From Berghia stephanieae (lineage: Eukaryota; Mollusca; Gastropoda; Nudibranchia; Aeolidiidae), in contig CM067455.1 in assembly GCA_034508935.3 (NCBI GenBank), positions 6,218,723 through 6,282,722 on the forward strand: DNA of 64,000 bases, written 5' to 3'. The notes below the pieces were generated by a model. That model ran no database searches, was not told where the DNA came from, and saw nothing but the letters and a program-made list of their open reading frames with translations. Each line of letters opens with the position of its first letter. Positions within the stretch are counted from its first letter, which is position 1. Position numbers and translations under genes: made by a program. Positions 1 through 58,937 of the stretch are shown here, piece by piece.

Positions 1-170
1 CCTGGCTGAGAGGGAAACAGTCAAATGTATAGTTAGTTTTGGGAGATGATATATTTTTTCCCTTGTATATCACCTCTCTGTTATACATTGTATTATGTTT
101 TGTTTACATATTATATTATATGATTTGTGAAGATTTGAGTCTATTCCTCTTACACATTTAAGTCACATCA
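1..170 (+). mobile_element. RP57 retroposon fragment at window edge
   Basis: Matches the middle part of the RP57 family (for example 2288-2440): GGGAAACAGTCAAATGTATA, then ATCTCTCTGTTAT and GAGT(C/G)TATTCCTCTTA. Its 5' end is outside the window and its 3' end is lost. Confidence 0.75.
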
Positions 171-345
171 GCACCAGTTTGTCGAATTAAAGATATTTTT
201 TATATTTTTTTAAAAACATTTTGAAATTGGAGCTGGGAATCATTTTTAGTTCAAAGAATTTTTGTTGTTGCTGTTGGCATTTCGTGGCGTGAGCAACTGT
301 ATATATATTATAATATATGAATATTTCAAATGTTCTTTCTCTCAG

Positions 346-47100
<46,755 letters not shown>

Positions 47101-47104
47101 CGGT

Positions 47105-47275
47105 GATCCCTCCATCCATTCATCCATCCCTCCCTCCACCCTCACTCCATCCATCCATCCATCCACCCACCCATATCTCCATCCATCCATCCACCAATCC
47201 ATCCATCCATCCCTCCCTCCCTCCCTCCTCCATTCATCCATCCATCCACCCATCCATCCCAGATCTGTCCTCACC
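47105..47275 (+). repeat. (CATC)n / (CCTC)n microsatellite
   Basis: Imperfect CATCCATCCCTCC repeats. Confidence 0.95.
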
Positions 47276-48000
47276 TGTCCTCCTTACTGTAGGCCGGTCA
47301 CCTATTATAAGCTTTAATTCCAGCATTACACACATTAAAACCCGTAAGTTCCTGCAAATCAGTTTATTTATTTATTCTGTGGAAGTTGAACTGTCATGGA
47401 AGATGTTAGGAATATTTTTTAATATTAATTATAATTTATGAAATGGCAATCTATGGGCGGGGGGGGGGGGGGGGGGGGGGGTCACTCATATATTTTAAAA
47501 ACACCAGGAGCAGTTGTGTTAGAAAATGCAATAATGTAAGATGTTGTAGGTGAGGTTGTTTTCTTTTTTGGTACATAATTATTTTTTAAAAACCGAAAGT
47601 TGTATTTCCCCGACAACCATGCAATAATTCTTATCATAAATAAATGGTGATATATTTTGTCTATTCAATGAAATCAACACTGCAATCTTCCTGCATTCAT
47701 GATTGTTATTCATGTTGGAAGAGTGTGAGTTTGTGGATGGAGTGTGCGTGCTTAATTGTGTGGAGGCGTCCTTGATTTAAAAAAAAAAAATTTTTGTGTT
47801 TATAATTTGAGAGATGCGAAGACGTCAACGTCCTTGTTGATTGTTTGTAAAATTTTTACAAATGTTGCAATAATTTTTTTTTTCCATTATTAAAAAAAAG
47901 AATTTTTTTTTGTTGTTGTTGTTGAGTTGATGCAGTTCTCGCAATAGTAGAAGAATGACTTAGATTAGAAGTCAAAAAAAAAAAAAAAAGGCAGTAGAAA
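47276..48000. other. Unassigned AT-rich sequence with G-run
   Basis: A G-run of about 24 at 47458-47481. No gene recognised. Confidence 0.5.
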
Positions 48001-48002
48001 TA

Positions 48003-48594
48003 TGTGACCCCTCGTCTCAAAACGGTATTATGTCGGGATGAACCAGATACTAAAAAGCCGAATTAAATCTAAACTGGTCTAAAATTTGAACTATTGCTAT
48101 TTACCATTCTAAGATACGACGTCCATTCTCTTCAATAAAACATACAAACTCTTTGTTTGAACTATTGCTATTTACCATTCTAAGATACGACATCCATTCT
48201 CTTCAATAAAATATACAAACTCATTGTTTGAACTATTGCTATTTACCATTCTAAGATACGACATCCATTCTCTTCAATAAAATATACAAACTCATTGTTT
48301 GAACTATTGCTATTTACCATTCTAAGATACGACGTCCATTCTCTTCAATAAAATATACAAACTCATTGTTTGAACTATTGCTATTTACCATTCTAAGATA
48401 CGACGTCCATTCTCTTTAATAAAATATACAAACTCATTGTTTGAACTATTGCTATTTACCATTCTAAGATACGACATCCATTCTCTTCAATAAAATATAC
48501 AAACTCATTGCAAGGCTGATATTTCCGACCATAAACTCCATTTTCAGCATCTTAATCATTCCGACATAATACCGTTTTGAGACGAGGGGTCACA
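48003..48594. mobile_element. M3 MITE with internal 71-bp tandem amplification
   Basis: Normal M3 ends (TGTGACCCCTCGTCTCAAAA and its inverse). The middle has six copies of a 71-bp unit starting TTTGAACTATTGCTATTTAC at 48084, 48155 and so on, raising the element from about 237 to 592 bp. Confidence 0.92.
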
Positions 48595-49190
48595 TATAAT
48601 TTCTTTTATTATTATCTTTAATTTTTAATTTATTTATTCTGTGGGGATCAGATCAGATCATTGTTAGAAATAAATTATGGAAATCAATTCTGCTTGTTTT
48701 TATCTTTATGTATGTTGGATTATTTGAAACTTTGTTATATATAAAAATTAAGTACACAATTTTATTTGATATTTTAAATGCAAAGATTGTTTTTTGAATT
48801 TCACAGAAACTTTTATATATATTTGCTCGACTCTTATTCTTTATAACGATGTGTGATTTAGATATGCTGGAATATTCTTTACTTTTTGTAAATAGTCTAA
48901 TGAAACCACAAGGCTACATATATATGAACTTTGAGTTGACACACGCTATATCAATGGTGTGAAACATGCAGTATCAATTGCTGGCTACCTTCTATCTAGG
49001 ATGTCATTATTTTACCCATCTCCGATGGGTCACACAGACCACCCACTCATACAGACTTGGTTGCTATTTACAGATTATGTTTGTCGACACTAGTTTTCTA
49101 AAACCAAACTTATTCTGAAAAATGGTTGGACCAACCGTTGCGAATTTTAAACGTTTTTCTGAAATGCCAATTCCCAGGTTTTTGTTTATT
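48595..49190. other. Unassigned sequence
   Basis: Contains a short stretch (48950-49010) shared with the SINE-D neighbourhood (CAATTGCTGGCTACC). Nothing else recognised. Confidence 0.5.
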
Positions 49191-49427
49191 TGTGACCCTT
49201 CGCCTCAAAACGGTAATAAGTCGGGATGATTAAGATGCTGAAAATGGAATTTATAGCCAGAAATATCATGCTGAATTTGAGTTTAAATGCTTTATCGAGG
49301 AGAAGGAATATCATATTTTACTGTGCTAAATACCAACGTTTCATATTTTTGACCACTTTAACTATAATTTTCCTTTTTAGCATCTGATCCATCCCGACTT
49401 AATACCGTTTTGAGACGAGGGGTCACA
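49191..49427. mobile_element. M3 MITE
   Basis: TGTGACCCTTCGCCTCAAAA and inverted GACGAGGGGTCACA. Confidence 0.88.
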
Positions 49428-49904
49428 TTTGATTCCATTGGTTCGAGACCAAGCCCCCACCCTTCATTTTTTTGGATTTGGTGATTAGTTCTCCATGTTT
49501 CACCACTTAAGTCTGAAAGGGATTAATTTATTCTCTTATTTATTTATTTATTTATCTATCTATTCTACAACATGCTGAAATGATCCTCAAGCGTAACTAG
49601 CTCAGTGTTAAAAAAACCCTAAATACCAAAAAATTACATGCAATGTTCGTAAACTGACCTTTAAATTCTCAAAATAACGTACGGTATTCTCTTATATGTA
49701 CACTTTTTTCTTTAAATTTTTCTTTTTTTTTTACTTTTATTTGATTTTTAAAAATGATGTATGCCAATGTTAATAATGTATAGACGACCAATCGTTGAAC
49801 AGTGCCTTGTTTTCATCCAATCCCAGCCCAAGCCCTCACCAATATCCAAATCTATCTTGCCCTCACCATCCCATCCCATCCCATCCCATCAACGTTTACA
49901 TATA

Positions 49905-50074
49905 TGCAGGTCTGACGTCCGAAACACAATTATCGGCCTAGTTCAACATTGTTGTTGTGGACAATATTTAGCGTCATTTTTGTATTTTGGGGGGGGGGGG
50001 GGGGGGGGGGGGGGAGGGGGTGGATTTTCGTAACAACAATGAGGCCAAAATAAATTGGGTTATCAGACCTGCAA
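49905..50074. mobile_element. M7 MITE
   Basis: Ends TGCAGGTCTGA and TATCAGACCTGCA, with a G-run of about 24 inside. It matches the ends of the element at 16027-16157. Confidence 0.7.
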
Positions 50075-50204
50075 ATAAGTAGGTTTTCCCATCCTTCCAT
50101 CTCATTCAGACAATGCAATGCAAACGTTTTATGACCCATAAGAGATTTTTAACGTTTTTAAAAAAATTAGAATAACGCATGGTGTCCAGATATTTTTTAA
50201 AGAT

Positions 50205-50425
50205 TTACTGGTAAACTAAAGAGTGAAAATGTGGAGAGGCTTCGTTCAGATGGGAACAATAACACAGACAATGGACGTTTCGGGTACAAACCCTTCTTCG
50301 TCAGCACAACAATTTAAAAAAACGAATTAATGAACGTGGAAAACAAATCAAATCAAATAAAATCAGATGCAATATAACTTGTATCAACGAAGCCTCTCCA
50401 TTTTTTCACTCTTTCGCTAGGTAGT
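50205..50425. mobile_element. Inverted-repeat element with a hammerhead-like motif
   Basis: The inverted arms AGAGTGAAAATGTGGAGAGG + CTTCGTT and AACGAAGCCTCTCC + CACTCTTTCG enclose about 150 bp. At 50272-50304 (minus) lies CTGACGAAGAAGGG, loop, ACCCGAAACGTCC: CUGANGA, a perfect GGGT/ACCC stem, and GAAAC. Confidence 0.6.
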
Positions 50426-50725
50426 TTTTTCACGACCCCAGGCTTTAGGCAGCCCACATTGTTCTTTAACAAAAGAATGATAAGCTTTCACTTTTGTCTA
50501 ATGGATGTTTTAAAAATTAAAAAAATCTCAGAAAATTCACGTTGATGTAAAACTGTTTTTCTTTTTCGTTTTAAAAAAAATTTTTATTGTGATTTTTTTA
50601 TTCATTTATTAACCCTCTCCTTACCACCCATAGGAAAATCGTCTCATTCGTTACGATGCAGCCAACATTTTCTCATTCTAATTTCTTTTGAACAAAAATG
50701 TTTTCTATAGTTAATAAAGTATATT

Positions 50726-51240
50726 AACTGACCTCCCATAGCGGGCAGGGAGGTACATACTGTGTCTTCTATCCCCTTATATCTGTTATCCAACATGCTT
50801 TCTGTCTTTGACTCGGAATGAGATTACTTGGTTTTGTCCTGGCACTGGCCGGAATCCTAGCTGGGAGGGAAACAGTCAAATGCAGTTATTGTTTTGGGAG
50901 ATGATATTTTTTTCCTTGTAAATCATCTCTCTGTTATGTATTATTATTTTTATTTTGAATGTATAGTGTAAGCATTTGAGTGTGTTCTTCTTTGTTGGAT
51001 TTTGTGCTTGTGTCTGGATGAGACTTGTAGGTGATCTCAAACTAAGTACATTGGTGGTGTGCTCTTGGAATCTACATCTGATCCCTATTTGTTCTCAATT
51101 CCCCTTTGTCTTACCTTTTCTTGGGTGCTTTAATTGTAATTCTAGAACTTTTTACTATCCCATTTTCTTCCTTTTTACTGGCACTGATATAACCTAAATG
51201 TGTTGCAAGCGCCGTAAAACCCTTAAAAACAAAAACAAAC
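50726..51240 (+). mobile_element. RP57, near full length, 10-bp TSD
   Basis: Starts ACTGACCTCCCATAGCGGGC with one 57-bp unit; ends CCCTTAAAAACAAAAACAAA. Flanked by AAAGTATATT at 50716-50725 and 51241-51250. Confidence 0.87.
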
Positions 51241-51249
51241 AAAGTATAT

Positions 51250-51850
51250 TTACATTGTGTTGAAGAGCTCGTTTAACAGAAGAAAAAAAATATATGTATA
51301 GCAAGATCTAACAGCTTTTGTGTTGGAGTGAAAAAAAATATTTTTGTATAAGTTGGTGGGAAAATCTGGAAAATGGTTGGTAAGGAGAGAGTTAATTTAA
51401 AATATTTTTTTTTTATTTTTGATTTATGAGGGATTCCATAGGACAATTGATGAATATTTTTGAGAAATCTTTCGTCTCGCAAATTGTCTCACCTTTATTC
51501 ATTCACATTTTGAATTTTAAAATAAAAACGTCTGATTTATTTTATACGTACCTACGTTCTTGTGAGAAAAATGCAATACTTGTTATTATTATGATTGATA
51601 GAGTCATGAAATACCATGCACTGTGCATTGGTATGAATAGAGTTGGACGCTGGTTTCTGCGATTTATATGCTGTTGTGAGAAGGGGGGAAAAACAAACTT
51701 ATTATTTTATTTGAGTTTTGGCTTGCGTGTTTTGTAGCTAGTTTTTAAAATTATTGATGTTTTATCTGTAAAAATGTCACGGGAAGTGTGTTGTTTTTGT
51801 GATTTAGGATTTTGTCATGTTTTTTTTATAGCCAATTATTATTAATGTTA

Positions 51851-51912
<62 letters not shown>

Positions 51913-52165
51913 TTACCCTCAATGACAAATACCTTAACGATATATTTGTGTGTGTGTGTGTGTGCATGGAAAAGGAATCATTATGCCTATGACGTTAAAA
52001 TAAAACCCTTTATAAAGTGCAAATGGAGACTTTTCAAATTTCACTCGCCGACCCAATCCACTCCTGCTTCATTCATATCTGCTGCTGTTCAGAGACGACA
52101 ACAGTAACTTTACATGCTTTTAGAAAGCCCGTGATTCACTTATTTATATTTAATGTTTGCACGCA
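51250..52165. other. Unassigned sequence with an ATT tract
   Basis: A 103-codon open frame at 51426-51737 has no recognised domain, no codon bias I can point to, and no flanking structure. ATT repeats at 51850-51912. Confidence 0.5.
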
Positions 52166-52169
52166 TCTG

Positions 52170-52414
52170 TAGGGAATGAGATCAGCGGAAGAGTAGCGTC
52201 CCTTGATTGGACGTCACCCATAGTCTGTGACGTCACCGACGGAAAAGTTATTAGAGAGAGAACGTCATGTCTCTCATCCTCGCGCGAGGACGAGAGACGT
52301 GTGCACACAACCAACATGACGTTCTCCCTCTAATAACTTTTCCGCCGGTGACGTCACAGACTATGGGTGACGTCCAATCAAGGGACGCTACTCTTCCGCT
52401 AATCCCATTCCCTA
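52170..52414. mobile_element. M6 MITE, near-perfect palindrome
   Basis: TAGGGAATGAGATCAGCGGA to its reverse complement, with centre TCCTCGCGCGAGGA. Both arms carry GTGACGTCAC. TA flanks. Confidence 0.88.
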
Positions 52415-52557
52415 ATGAAAGAAAAGGGGGAAAAAACAAAACAAACAATTACAGGGTAAATGACGATTGGTGTGCAAATTAAAATGTAAAAAAGAAATGA
52501 ACAAATAAAATGACAGTAACAGTTTCGAAAAAGAACAAATTAGGTACCCAAAACATG

Positions 52558-52588
52558 GAATGTTTCGGGCTCAAAACCCTACTTCAGC
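52558..52588 (-). ncRNA. Hammerhead-like motif of Penelope-like type
   Basis: Minus strand: CTGAAGTAGGG, loop, GCCCGAAACATTC. The GGG/CCC stem is intact; the CUGANGA box has a change. Confidence 0.4.
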
Positions 52589-52599
52589 AAATTAAAACA

Positions 52600-53384
52600 G
52601 TAAATACATTTGTTTTTGTTTTTTTGTTTTTTTTTTAAAAACTCTCTTGAGTTCATTTTGAATGGAAAATCGAACAAATATGTTTCAATAGCGAGTTATG
52701 AAAATATATTTAATCTACTTAAATAACTTCCTGCCAGATACAAAATTTTTCAAGGCACCGCCTTTATATGTACATATTTGTCAAAGACGAGAGAGAGAGA
52801 GAGAGAGACTGAGAAAGAGAGAGAGACTGAGAGAGAAAGAGAGTAATCTCGTGCTTAAAGTAAAGAAATGTAAATAAATAATACACACGACCCTTGAATT
52901 GTGTTAATCTTTCAATTTTTTAAAATTATTTGAGAGAACTCATCCGTTATTGAAATAACTTCGTTAATTTTTTGTTTCATTGCTTTTAAATAAAATGTGT
53001 TAAATTTTTATATTTGTTAGAATATGCTCCTGCTAGGGATATTTTAAATATTTATTTTTAAATTTATTTTTTTTTTTTTCAAATTCTTTTTATCCTACAA
53101 TAAAAGTTTTGTTGAGTTATTTGATGGGTAATGTCTTTTATTTATGATGTTATTTTTATTTTTATCGTTAAATTTTGATTTTAGTTTTAAGTTTGTCTCG
53201 ATTTCAAAGTTGTTTTTTTACTTTTTAAAAATATTATGTCGTCATGGAATATATTTTAAAGTTATAATTCTACTGTATTAAAAGAAAAACGCATCATTTT
53301 TAAAAATTGTCTTTAAGCATTAATACTTTTTTTTTAAAAGACAACATTTGTTGATTCGGTGTTGCCAGATAATTGAAAATAGAA
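52600..53384. other. Unassigned AT-rich sequence with (GA)n
   Basis: GA repeats at 52788-52845 and a degraded M9-like piece at 52640-52695. No gene recognised. Confidence 0.5.
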
Positions 53385-53606
53385 TGTGACCCACCGTGTT
53401 TCAAAATTGTATTTTGTCGGGATGAACAAGGCGATGGAAATATACCAATTCTTAGTCACAAAAGAAAAAAAAATCCCAGAAATTTGGGATTAAATTCGAT
53501 TCATTATGACTGAAAGTTGATATTTCTAATCATTTTAGTTCTAAATTCACTTTTTTAGAATCCAATTCATCCCGACTTAATACCGTTTTGTGATGATGAG
53601 TCACCA
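53385..53606. mobile_element. M3 MITE, diverged
   Basis: TGTGACCCACCGTGTTTCAA and CGACTTAATACCGTTTTGTG. The oldest-looking M3 copy. Confidence 0.75.
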
Positions 53607-53667
53607 ATTATGGATGCGTTTATGCCGTTCAAAAACAGTAAGACATGTTTGTTATAATTTAGACTGT

Positions 53668-53992
53668 GGTGTCAAATTGTGTTTAGTTGATTTCTCCTAA
53701 AATTATCTGGCAACTTCTTATATTGTTTACTTTTCCTGTTTCCTACTTCCGATTGGAGTAACAGTCACTTTGTCTTTGAGTAAACTTCTCGTCTTATCTT
53801 TCACTTCCTTTCTTTTTAACTCTCTCTCGAGTTCATATGCATGGAAAATCGAACAAATTTGTTCGATTTGCAATGAGGGTGAACTCGCGAGAGTTAAGTA
53901 AAATCGTAACATTCACACAGCTTACATTGGAATAAGAAGTGGCCAGATAATTTAGTGAGAAATCAACTAAACACAATTGGAGGCCACACAGA
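53668..53992. mobile_element. Fold-back element with M9 at its centre
   Basis: The outer arms GTGTCAAATTGTGTTTAGTT + GATTTCTC and their reverse complement (53925-53992) flank M9 (53816-53897: TTAACTCTCTCTCGAGTTCA to its inverse). Confidence 0.7.
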
Positions 53993-54629
53993 CACATTCT
54001 AAGCCACAGTGAAGTTGTTCCTTATTTCTGGTGTTCGAAATAATAAGGATTAAAAAAGACCATCAAGTGACAGTTGCTGATATGAGAGTTTTTTTTTTTT
54101 TTTAAATACCATACATAAGCCATAACTGCTTTGATAATATTCCAGAGGTGAAAACAAAATAAAAAGTGAAAGAAAGAAAGAAAGAAAGGAAAAAAAAAAG
54201 AATAAGAATAAGAATTTTCTAGAATTGAAGAAAAAAAAAAGGGAACGAAAAATTTATATCACGAATCATATTTTGTTTTTTGTTTGGAGTCATTCAAATT
54301 ATGGTTCATGATATGAATTTTTTTTTTTTATTTATTTATTATTTATTTTTTTTTTGGATTTAAAAAAATCTTTTATTATTTTTCTTCTTTTCTTATTTTT
54401 CTTTTTTTTTTTTTTTTAAATTTATTTTTGTTTGTGTTCTAGTACGAGTAGATTTTATGTAGAAATGTTTGATGATTTTTTAATTTTTTTTTTTTAAATG
54501 ATAAGTTTTGGTTTAATTGTGAGATTTATTGGATTGTCATTGTCCATGACACAGACTGACTGAACAGTGAATAATAAGGACAGGGTTGTTGGTGATGGAT
54601 GGCTTGTGAAAATAATTCAAGAATAATTA
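53993..54629. other. Unassigned A- and T-rich sequence
   Basis: Homopolymer-rich. A small inverted pair (ATATCATGAATC/ATTCATGATATGAA region, about 54255-54320) is visible. No gene recognised. Confidence 0.5.
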
Positions 54630-54926
54630 ATAGGATTCAATAGTCGTAACCTCACTTCCTTCCTAATGACGCATGGTAACACTTGCTCTAAACTATCGGA
54701 ACAATGGCGGACGCTCGTATGAAATATTTCTCCGGCGAGCATAAAAGTGTATCCAGAGGAGAAAAACATTATAAATATGATCTTGTTATGACTTTTATAC
54801 ATTCTGATCACAAGACATATGAAAGGTTCTAGCCAGCTTGAAGAATAAAAAGTAATGATTTTCTTTGTTTAGAACCAAGATGGCCGCCGTTGCCGGGCGG
54901 CGTGACATCAGACTATTGAATCCAAT
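54630..54926 (+). mobile_element. M4 MITE
   Basis: GGATTCAATAGTCGTAACCT and GACATCAGACTATTGAATCC. Confidence 0.87.
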
Positions 54927-54972
54927 TGTCATGAGCGAAAGAATTGATTTGAATTGGAGAAATCTCTTTCCT

Positions 54973-55182
54973 TATAGATAGTATGCGCTTGGCTAAGAAG
55001 CTCATAACATTGCCATCCGGAAGTATAACAGACCAACACACAAAACTGTGTGTATCCATGAACGTTTATAGTCGGGTTAATACAGTTCAGTGAGCATTAC
55101 TCATAAACGCGGATGGCAAAAAAAAACAATAACAAAGACCGAGTGACGTCATCTTCGAACTGTCATCTTCGAACTATCTATT
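54973..55182 (+). mobile_element. M1 MITE
   Basis: ATAGATAGTATGCGCTTGGC to CTTCGAACTATCTAT, with a short internal duplication (GTCATCTTCGAACT) near the right end. Confidence 0.87.
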
Positions 55183-55229
55183 AAAGACAATTTTCCAGAC
55201 ATTTCCAGGAAACATCAAACCCACCCACC

Positions 55230-55775
55230 CACCCACCTCCCATCTTGGGCAGGGAGTTGCTTGCTTTGTCTTCTTCCCCCCCCCCCCCCCCCCCCCCCTG
55301 TATCTGTTTTCTAATCGCTTTCTCTCTTTGTCTTGGAATAAGATAGTTTTATCCTGACCCTGGCCCAGAGTCCTTGGCTGGGAGGGAAACAGTCGAATGT
55401 TTCGTTATAGTTTTAGGATATTATATTGTTTTCCTCGTAAATCATCTCTCTGTTGTGTTCTGTTATTTTTTTTATTTTTAAACATATGATTTGTGAACAT
55501 TTTGAGTGTGTTCCTCTTTGTGGGATCTTGTGCTGGTGTCTTGGTATAACTTTTAGGTGATCTCAAACTAATTACTACTTTGATAGTGTGAACTTAGAAT
55601 CTACATCTATTCCCTATTTGAACCATTTTCCCCTTTATTTTACTTTTTCCTCGAGTCCTTTTAATTGTACATCTAGAATGTTTTTAACTATCCAATTTTC
55701 TTCCTTTTTTACTGGCGCTGATATGACCTAAACGTGTTGCAAGTGCCGTAAAACCCTTTAAAAAACAAACACCCA
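55230..55775 (+). mobile_element. RP57 copy flanked by CCCA repeats
   Basis: ACCTCCCATCTTGGGCAGGG through AAACCCTTTAAAAAACAAAC; ACCCACCCACCCAC on both sides is the likely TSD. Confidence 0.82.
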
Positions 55776-55799
55776 CCCACCCACATAATCATTGATTAT

Positions 55800-56034
55800 T
55801 TAACTCACTCAATCCTAGAGATTTTTGCTACTTTTCAAAATTGGATAAAAAATATATTAAAAATGAGCATGTAGATAGACTACCACTAACATGTATAACA
55901 AAAAAAAAAAAAAAACCCATTAACTTTGATGCTACGCCAGTAATTTGTCTCAGAAAAACGTAATAAATAGACATGGGGTAAAAGTAACCCGGATAAACTA
56001 CGGATATAGTCGGTGTTAGGGTTGAGTGAGTTAA
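55800..56034. mobile_element. M2 MITE
   Basis: TTAACTCACTCAATCCTAGA to TAGGGTTGAGTGAGTTAA. Confidence 0.85.
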
Positions 56035-56364
56035 ACTCTATAATTTATTCCATTTTTTAAATTTTGAATTAGGAAAGAAATCTGAATGAGAAAAATGTTG
56101 GTTGTCATGGTAACAGAGGGGATGATTTTTTTCCTGACATTGGTATGGAAGGAAGGGGTGGGGTGGGGGGTGGGGTGGGGGGCTTAAAACGATTCTTAAT
56201 TAATTAATTTTTTTTTTTCGTTCGTGTCAATTTTTCTTGAATTATTTTTGTAGTTACTTTCAAAGTCGGCTTTTCCTGTTGTTTTGTTGTCTGTGTCAGT
56301 CAGTCTCGTGTCATTTGGGGTGTATGATGTGAATGTTGTTGAATATTTGAATATCATAAGCATG

Positions 56365-56368
56365 ATTG

Positions 56369-56445
<77 letters not shown>

Positions 56446-56446
56446 G
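56365..56446 (+). repeat. (ATT)n microsatellite
   Basis: About 80 bp of ATT repeat in otherwise unassigned sequence (56040-56690). Confidence 0.97.
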
Positions 56447-56689
56447 TAATTAAAATGCAGTGTAAATTTATTATGATTTTATGACTTGAACGGTGCATAA
56501 AATAAAAAGTTTTAAAAATGATATAAATTGCCATGATGATTCATCACAGTCGTTTTCTTTCACATCACAGTTGTATGTATTATTTCACTGGTGTCGTCCC
56601 ACGCTGCTCTATCTAACACCAGTAAATAATGGTTCTTCCGCTTACTAAACGTTTGTTTCTAATGAATTGTGGGTAGTGTGGGTAGCTTT

Positions 56690-56924
56690 TTAACTCACTC
56701 AATCCTAGAGATTTTTGGTGCTTTTCAAAATCGGAAGAAATGTAATAAAAATGAGCATGCACATAGATAGTTTTATTCAATTACCATTAACACGTAAAAA
56801 CTAAAAATATAAGCTTTGATACTACACCTATAATTTGTCTCATAAAAATGTAACAAATAAGCATGGGGTAAATGTAAGCCGGGTAAACATCGGATATAGT
56901 CGGTGTTAGGGTTGAGTGAGTTAA
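56690..56924. mobile_element. M2 MITE
   Basis: TTAACTCACTCAATCCTAGA to TAGGGTTGAGTGAGTTAA. Confidence 0.85.
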
Positions 56925-56927
56925 GGG

Positions 56928-57280
56928 TTTTACAGCGCTTGCAGTACATTTAGGTCAAATGAGCGCAAATAAAAAGGAAGAAAATGGGATAGTATAAAAG
57001 TTAAAGTGAAGACAAAAGGGTAATTGGTTCAAATATGAAACCGATGTAGATTCCCCAAGACGACACTATCAAAGTACTTAGTTTGAGATCACCTAAAAGT
57101 CTCATCCAGACAAAAGCACAGGTCCCCACTAAGAGGAATACACTCAAATGTTCACAAATCGTACATGATATGTAAACAAAACAGAGATGATTTACAAGGA
57201 AAAAATATCATTCCCCAAAATTAACTATACATTTAACTGTTTCCCTCTCAGTCTCAGCTAGGGCAGGGTATCCAGGCCAG
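56928..57280 (-). mobile_element. RP57, minus strand
   Basis: GGGTTTTACAGCGCTTGCAG (reverse of the 3' end) to GACTGAGAGGGAAACAGT reversed. 5'-truncated. Confidence 0.82.
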
Positions 57281-57296
57281 AACAAATGTATGTTTG

Positions 57297-57560
57297 TTTT
57301 TAAGGGTTTTACGGCGCTTGCAACACATTAAGGTCATATCAGAACCAGTAAAAGGAAGAAAATGGGATAGACACATTCTAAAATTACATTTAAAGCACCA
57401 AAGAAATAGTAAGACAAATGGGAACTGGGAACAATTAGGGATCAGATGTAGATTCGAAGAGCACACTATCAAAGTACTTAGTTTGAGATCACCCATAAGT
57501 CTCATCCGGACACAAACACAAGATCCAACAAAAAGGAATTCAATCAAATGCTTACATTCT
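57297..57560 (-). mobile_element. RP57, minus strand, second copy
   Basis: GGGTTTTACGGCGCTTGCAA reversed 3' end to AGGAATTCAATCAAATGCTT; more strongly truncated. Confidence 0.82.
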
Positions 57561-57689
57561 TTCCACATCTTTTGGGGGGAGGGCAGGGGTGTGTGTCTGC
57601 TGCCAAAGTATTTCAGACATTATGACGTTCACCTGGTGCGTTTTGGAGTTTTAGAGCTGGAAGAGTAACGGTGTTACATCCGGACTCCT

Positions 57690-58335
57690 CTGCTCTATTG
57701 AATATGCCGTGTGTTGTGTTGCAATGACTGAATGTGTTGTGTGTTGCAATGACTGAATATGCCCGTGTGTTGTATGTTGCAATGACTGGATATGCCGTTT
57801 GTTGTGTGTTGCAATGACTGGATATGCCGTGTGTTGCAATGACTGGATATGCCGTGTGTTGCAATGACTGGATACGCCGTGTGTTGTGTGTTGCAATGAC
57901 TGGATATGCCGTGTGTTGTGTGTTGCAATGACTGAATATGCCCGTGTGTTGTGTGTTGCAATGACTGGATACGCCGTGTGTTGTGTGTTGCAATGACTGG
58001 ATATGCCGTGTTTTGTGTGTTGCAATGACTGAATATGCCGTGTGTTGTGTGTTGCAATGACTGGATACGCCGTGTGTTGCGTGTTGCAATGACTGAATAT
58101 GCCGTGTGTTGTGTGTTGCAATGACTGGATACGCCGTGTGTTGCAATGACTGAATATGTCGTGTGTTGTGTGTTGCAATGACTGAATATGTCGTGTGTTG
58201 TGTGTTGCAATGACTGGATACGCCGTGTGTTGCAATGACTGAATATGTCGTGTGTTGTGTGTTGCAATGACTGAATATGTCGTGTGTTGTGTGTTGCAAT
58301 GACTGGATACGCCGTGTGTTGCAATGACTGGTCGT
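57690..58335 (+). repeat. Minisatellite, 25- and 32-bp units
   Basis: About 20 units of TTGCAATGACTGGATATGCC + GTGTGTTGTGTG, with and without a GTTGTGT insert, and A/G and C/T variants. Long minus-strand frames here are repeat artefacts. Confidence 0.93.
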
Positions 58336-58432
58336 TGAATCCAAGGTCTACTGTTACTGTATTCCTGACCATCATTTGTGTGTTTTATGCCATGGATTTT
58401 CCAACCAACCAATCACAAGCAATATATGTATG

Positions 58433-58503
<71 letters not shown>

Positions 58504-58930
58504 CCATCTTCTTCTTTTTCTTCTTCTTCCTTTTTCATTTTCACTGACGAAAAGCCAACCGTCTTACACATTAATTTATTGTTGCTTTTCCTTCCACATC
58601 AGCTACGTGTGTTGACAAGTCCTTTGTCCGCCAGATCATACCTGACCTGTTAAAATATCATTGTAAAACTGTTTGCTGACTTGATATTTTTCCTGCTATT
58701 GCCCCATTTACATCAGAACATTAAATAAGAGCTGAAGCCCAATAAATAGTGGGGTTTTTTTTTGGGGGGGGGGTGGGGGTGGGGGTGGGGGGGGGGCGGT
58801 GTTGGTCAACCAACAAAAAGTTGAGAGCCATTTTTTAACTATCCAATTTTCTTCCTTGTTACTGTCGCTGAAATTACCTAAATGTGTCGCAAGCGCCGTA
58901 AAACTCTTTAAACCCCCCCCCCCCCTCCCA
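58336..58930. other. TA and T tracts, RP57 3' fragment
   Basis: TA repeats near 58438-58462, a T-run of about 40 at 58463-58503, and an RP57 3' end at 58838-58910 (CTATCCAATTTTCTTCCTTG, GCAAGCGCCGTAAAAC). Confidence 0.7.
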
Positions 58931-58937
58931 ACATTTG

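Noticed and set aside
51426-51737. 103-codon frame downstream of the nephrin gene
   Set aside because: No recognised domain, promoter, splice or homology signal; length is not unusual for AT-rich DNA with few stops in one frame.
57613-58412. Three overlapping minus-strand frames of over 220 codons
   Set aside because: They come from the 25/32-bp TTGCAATGACTG minisatellite.
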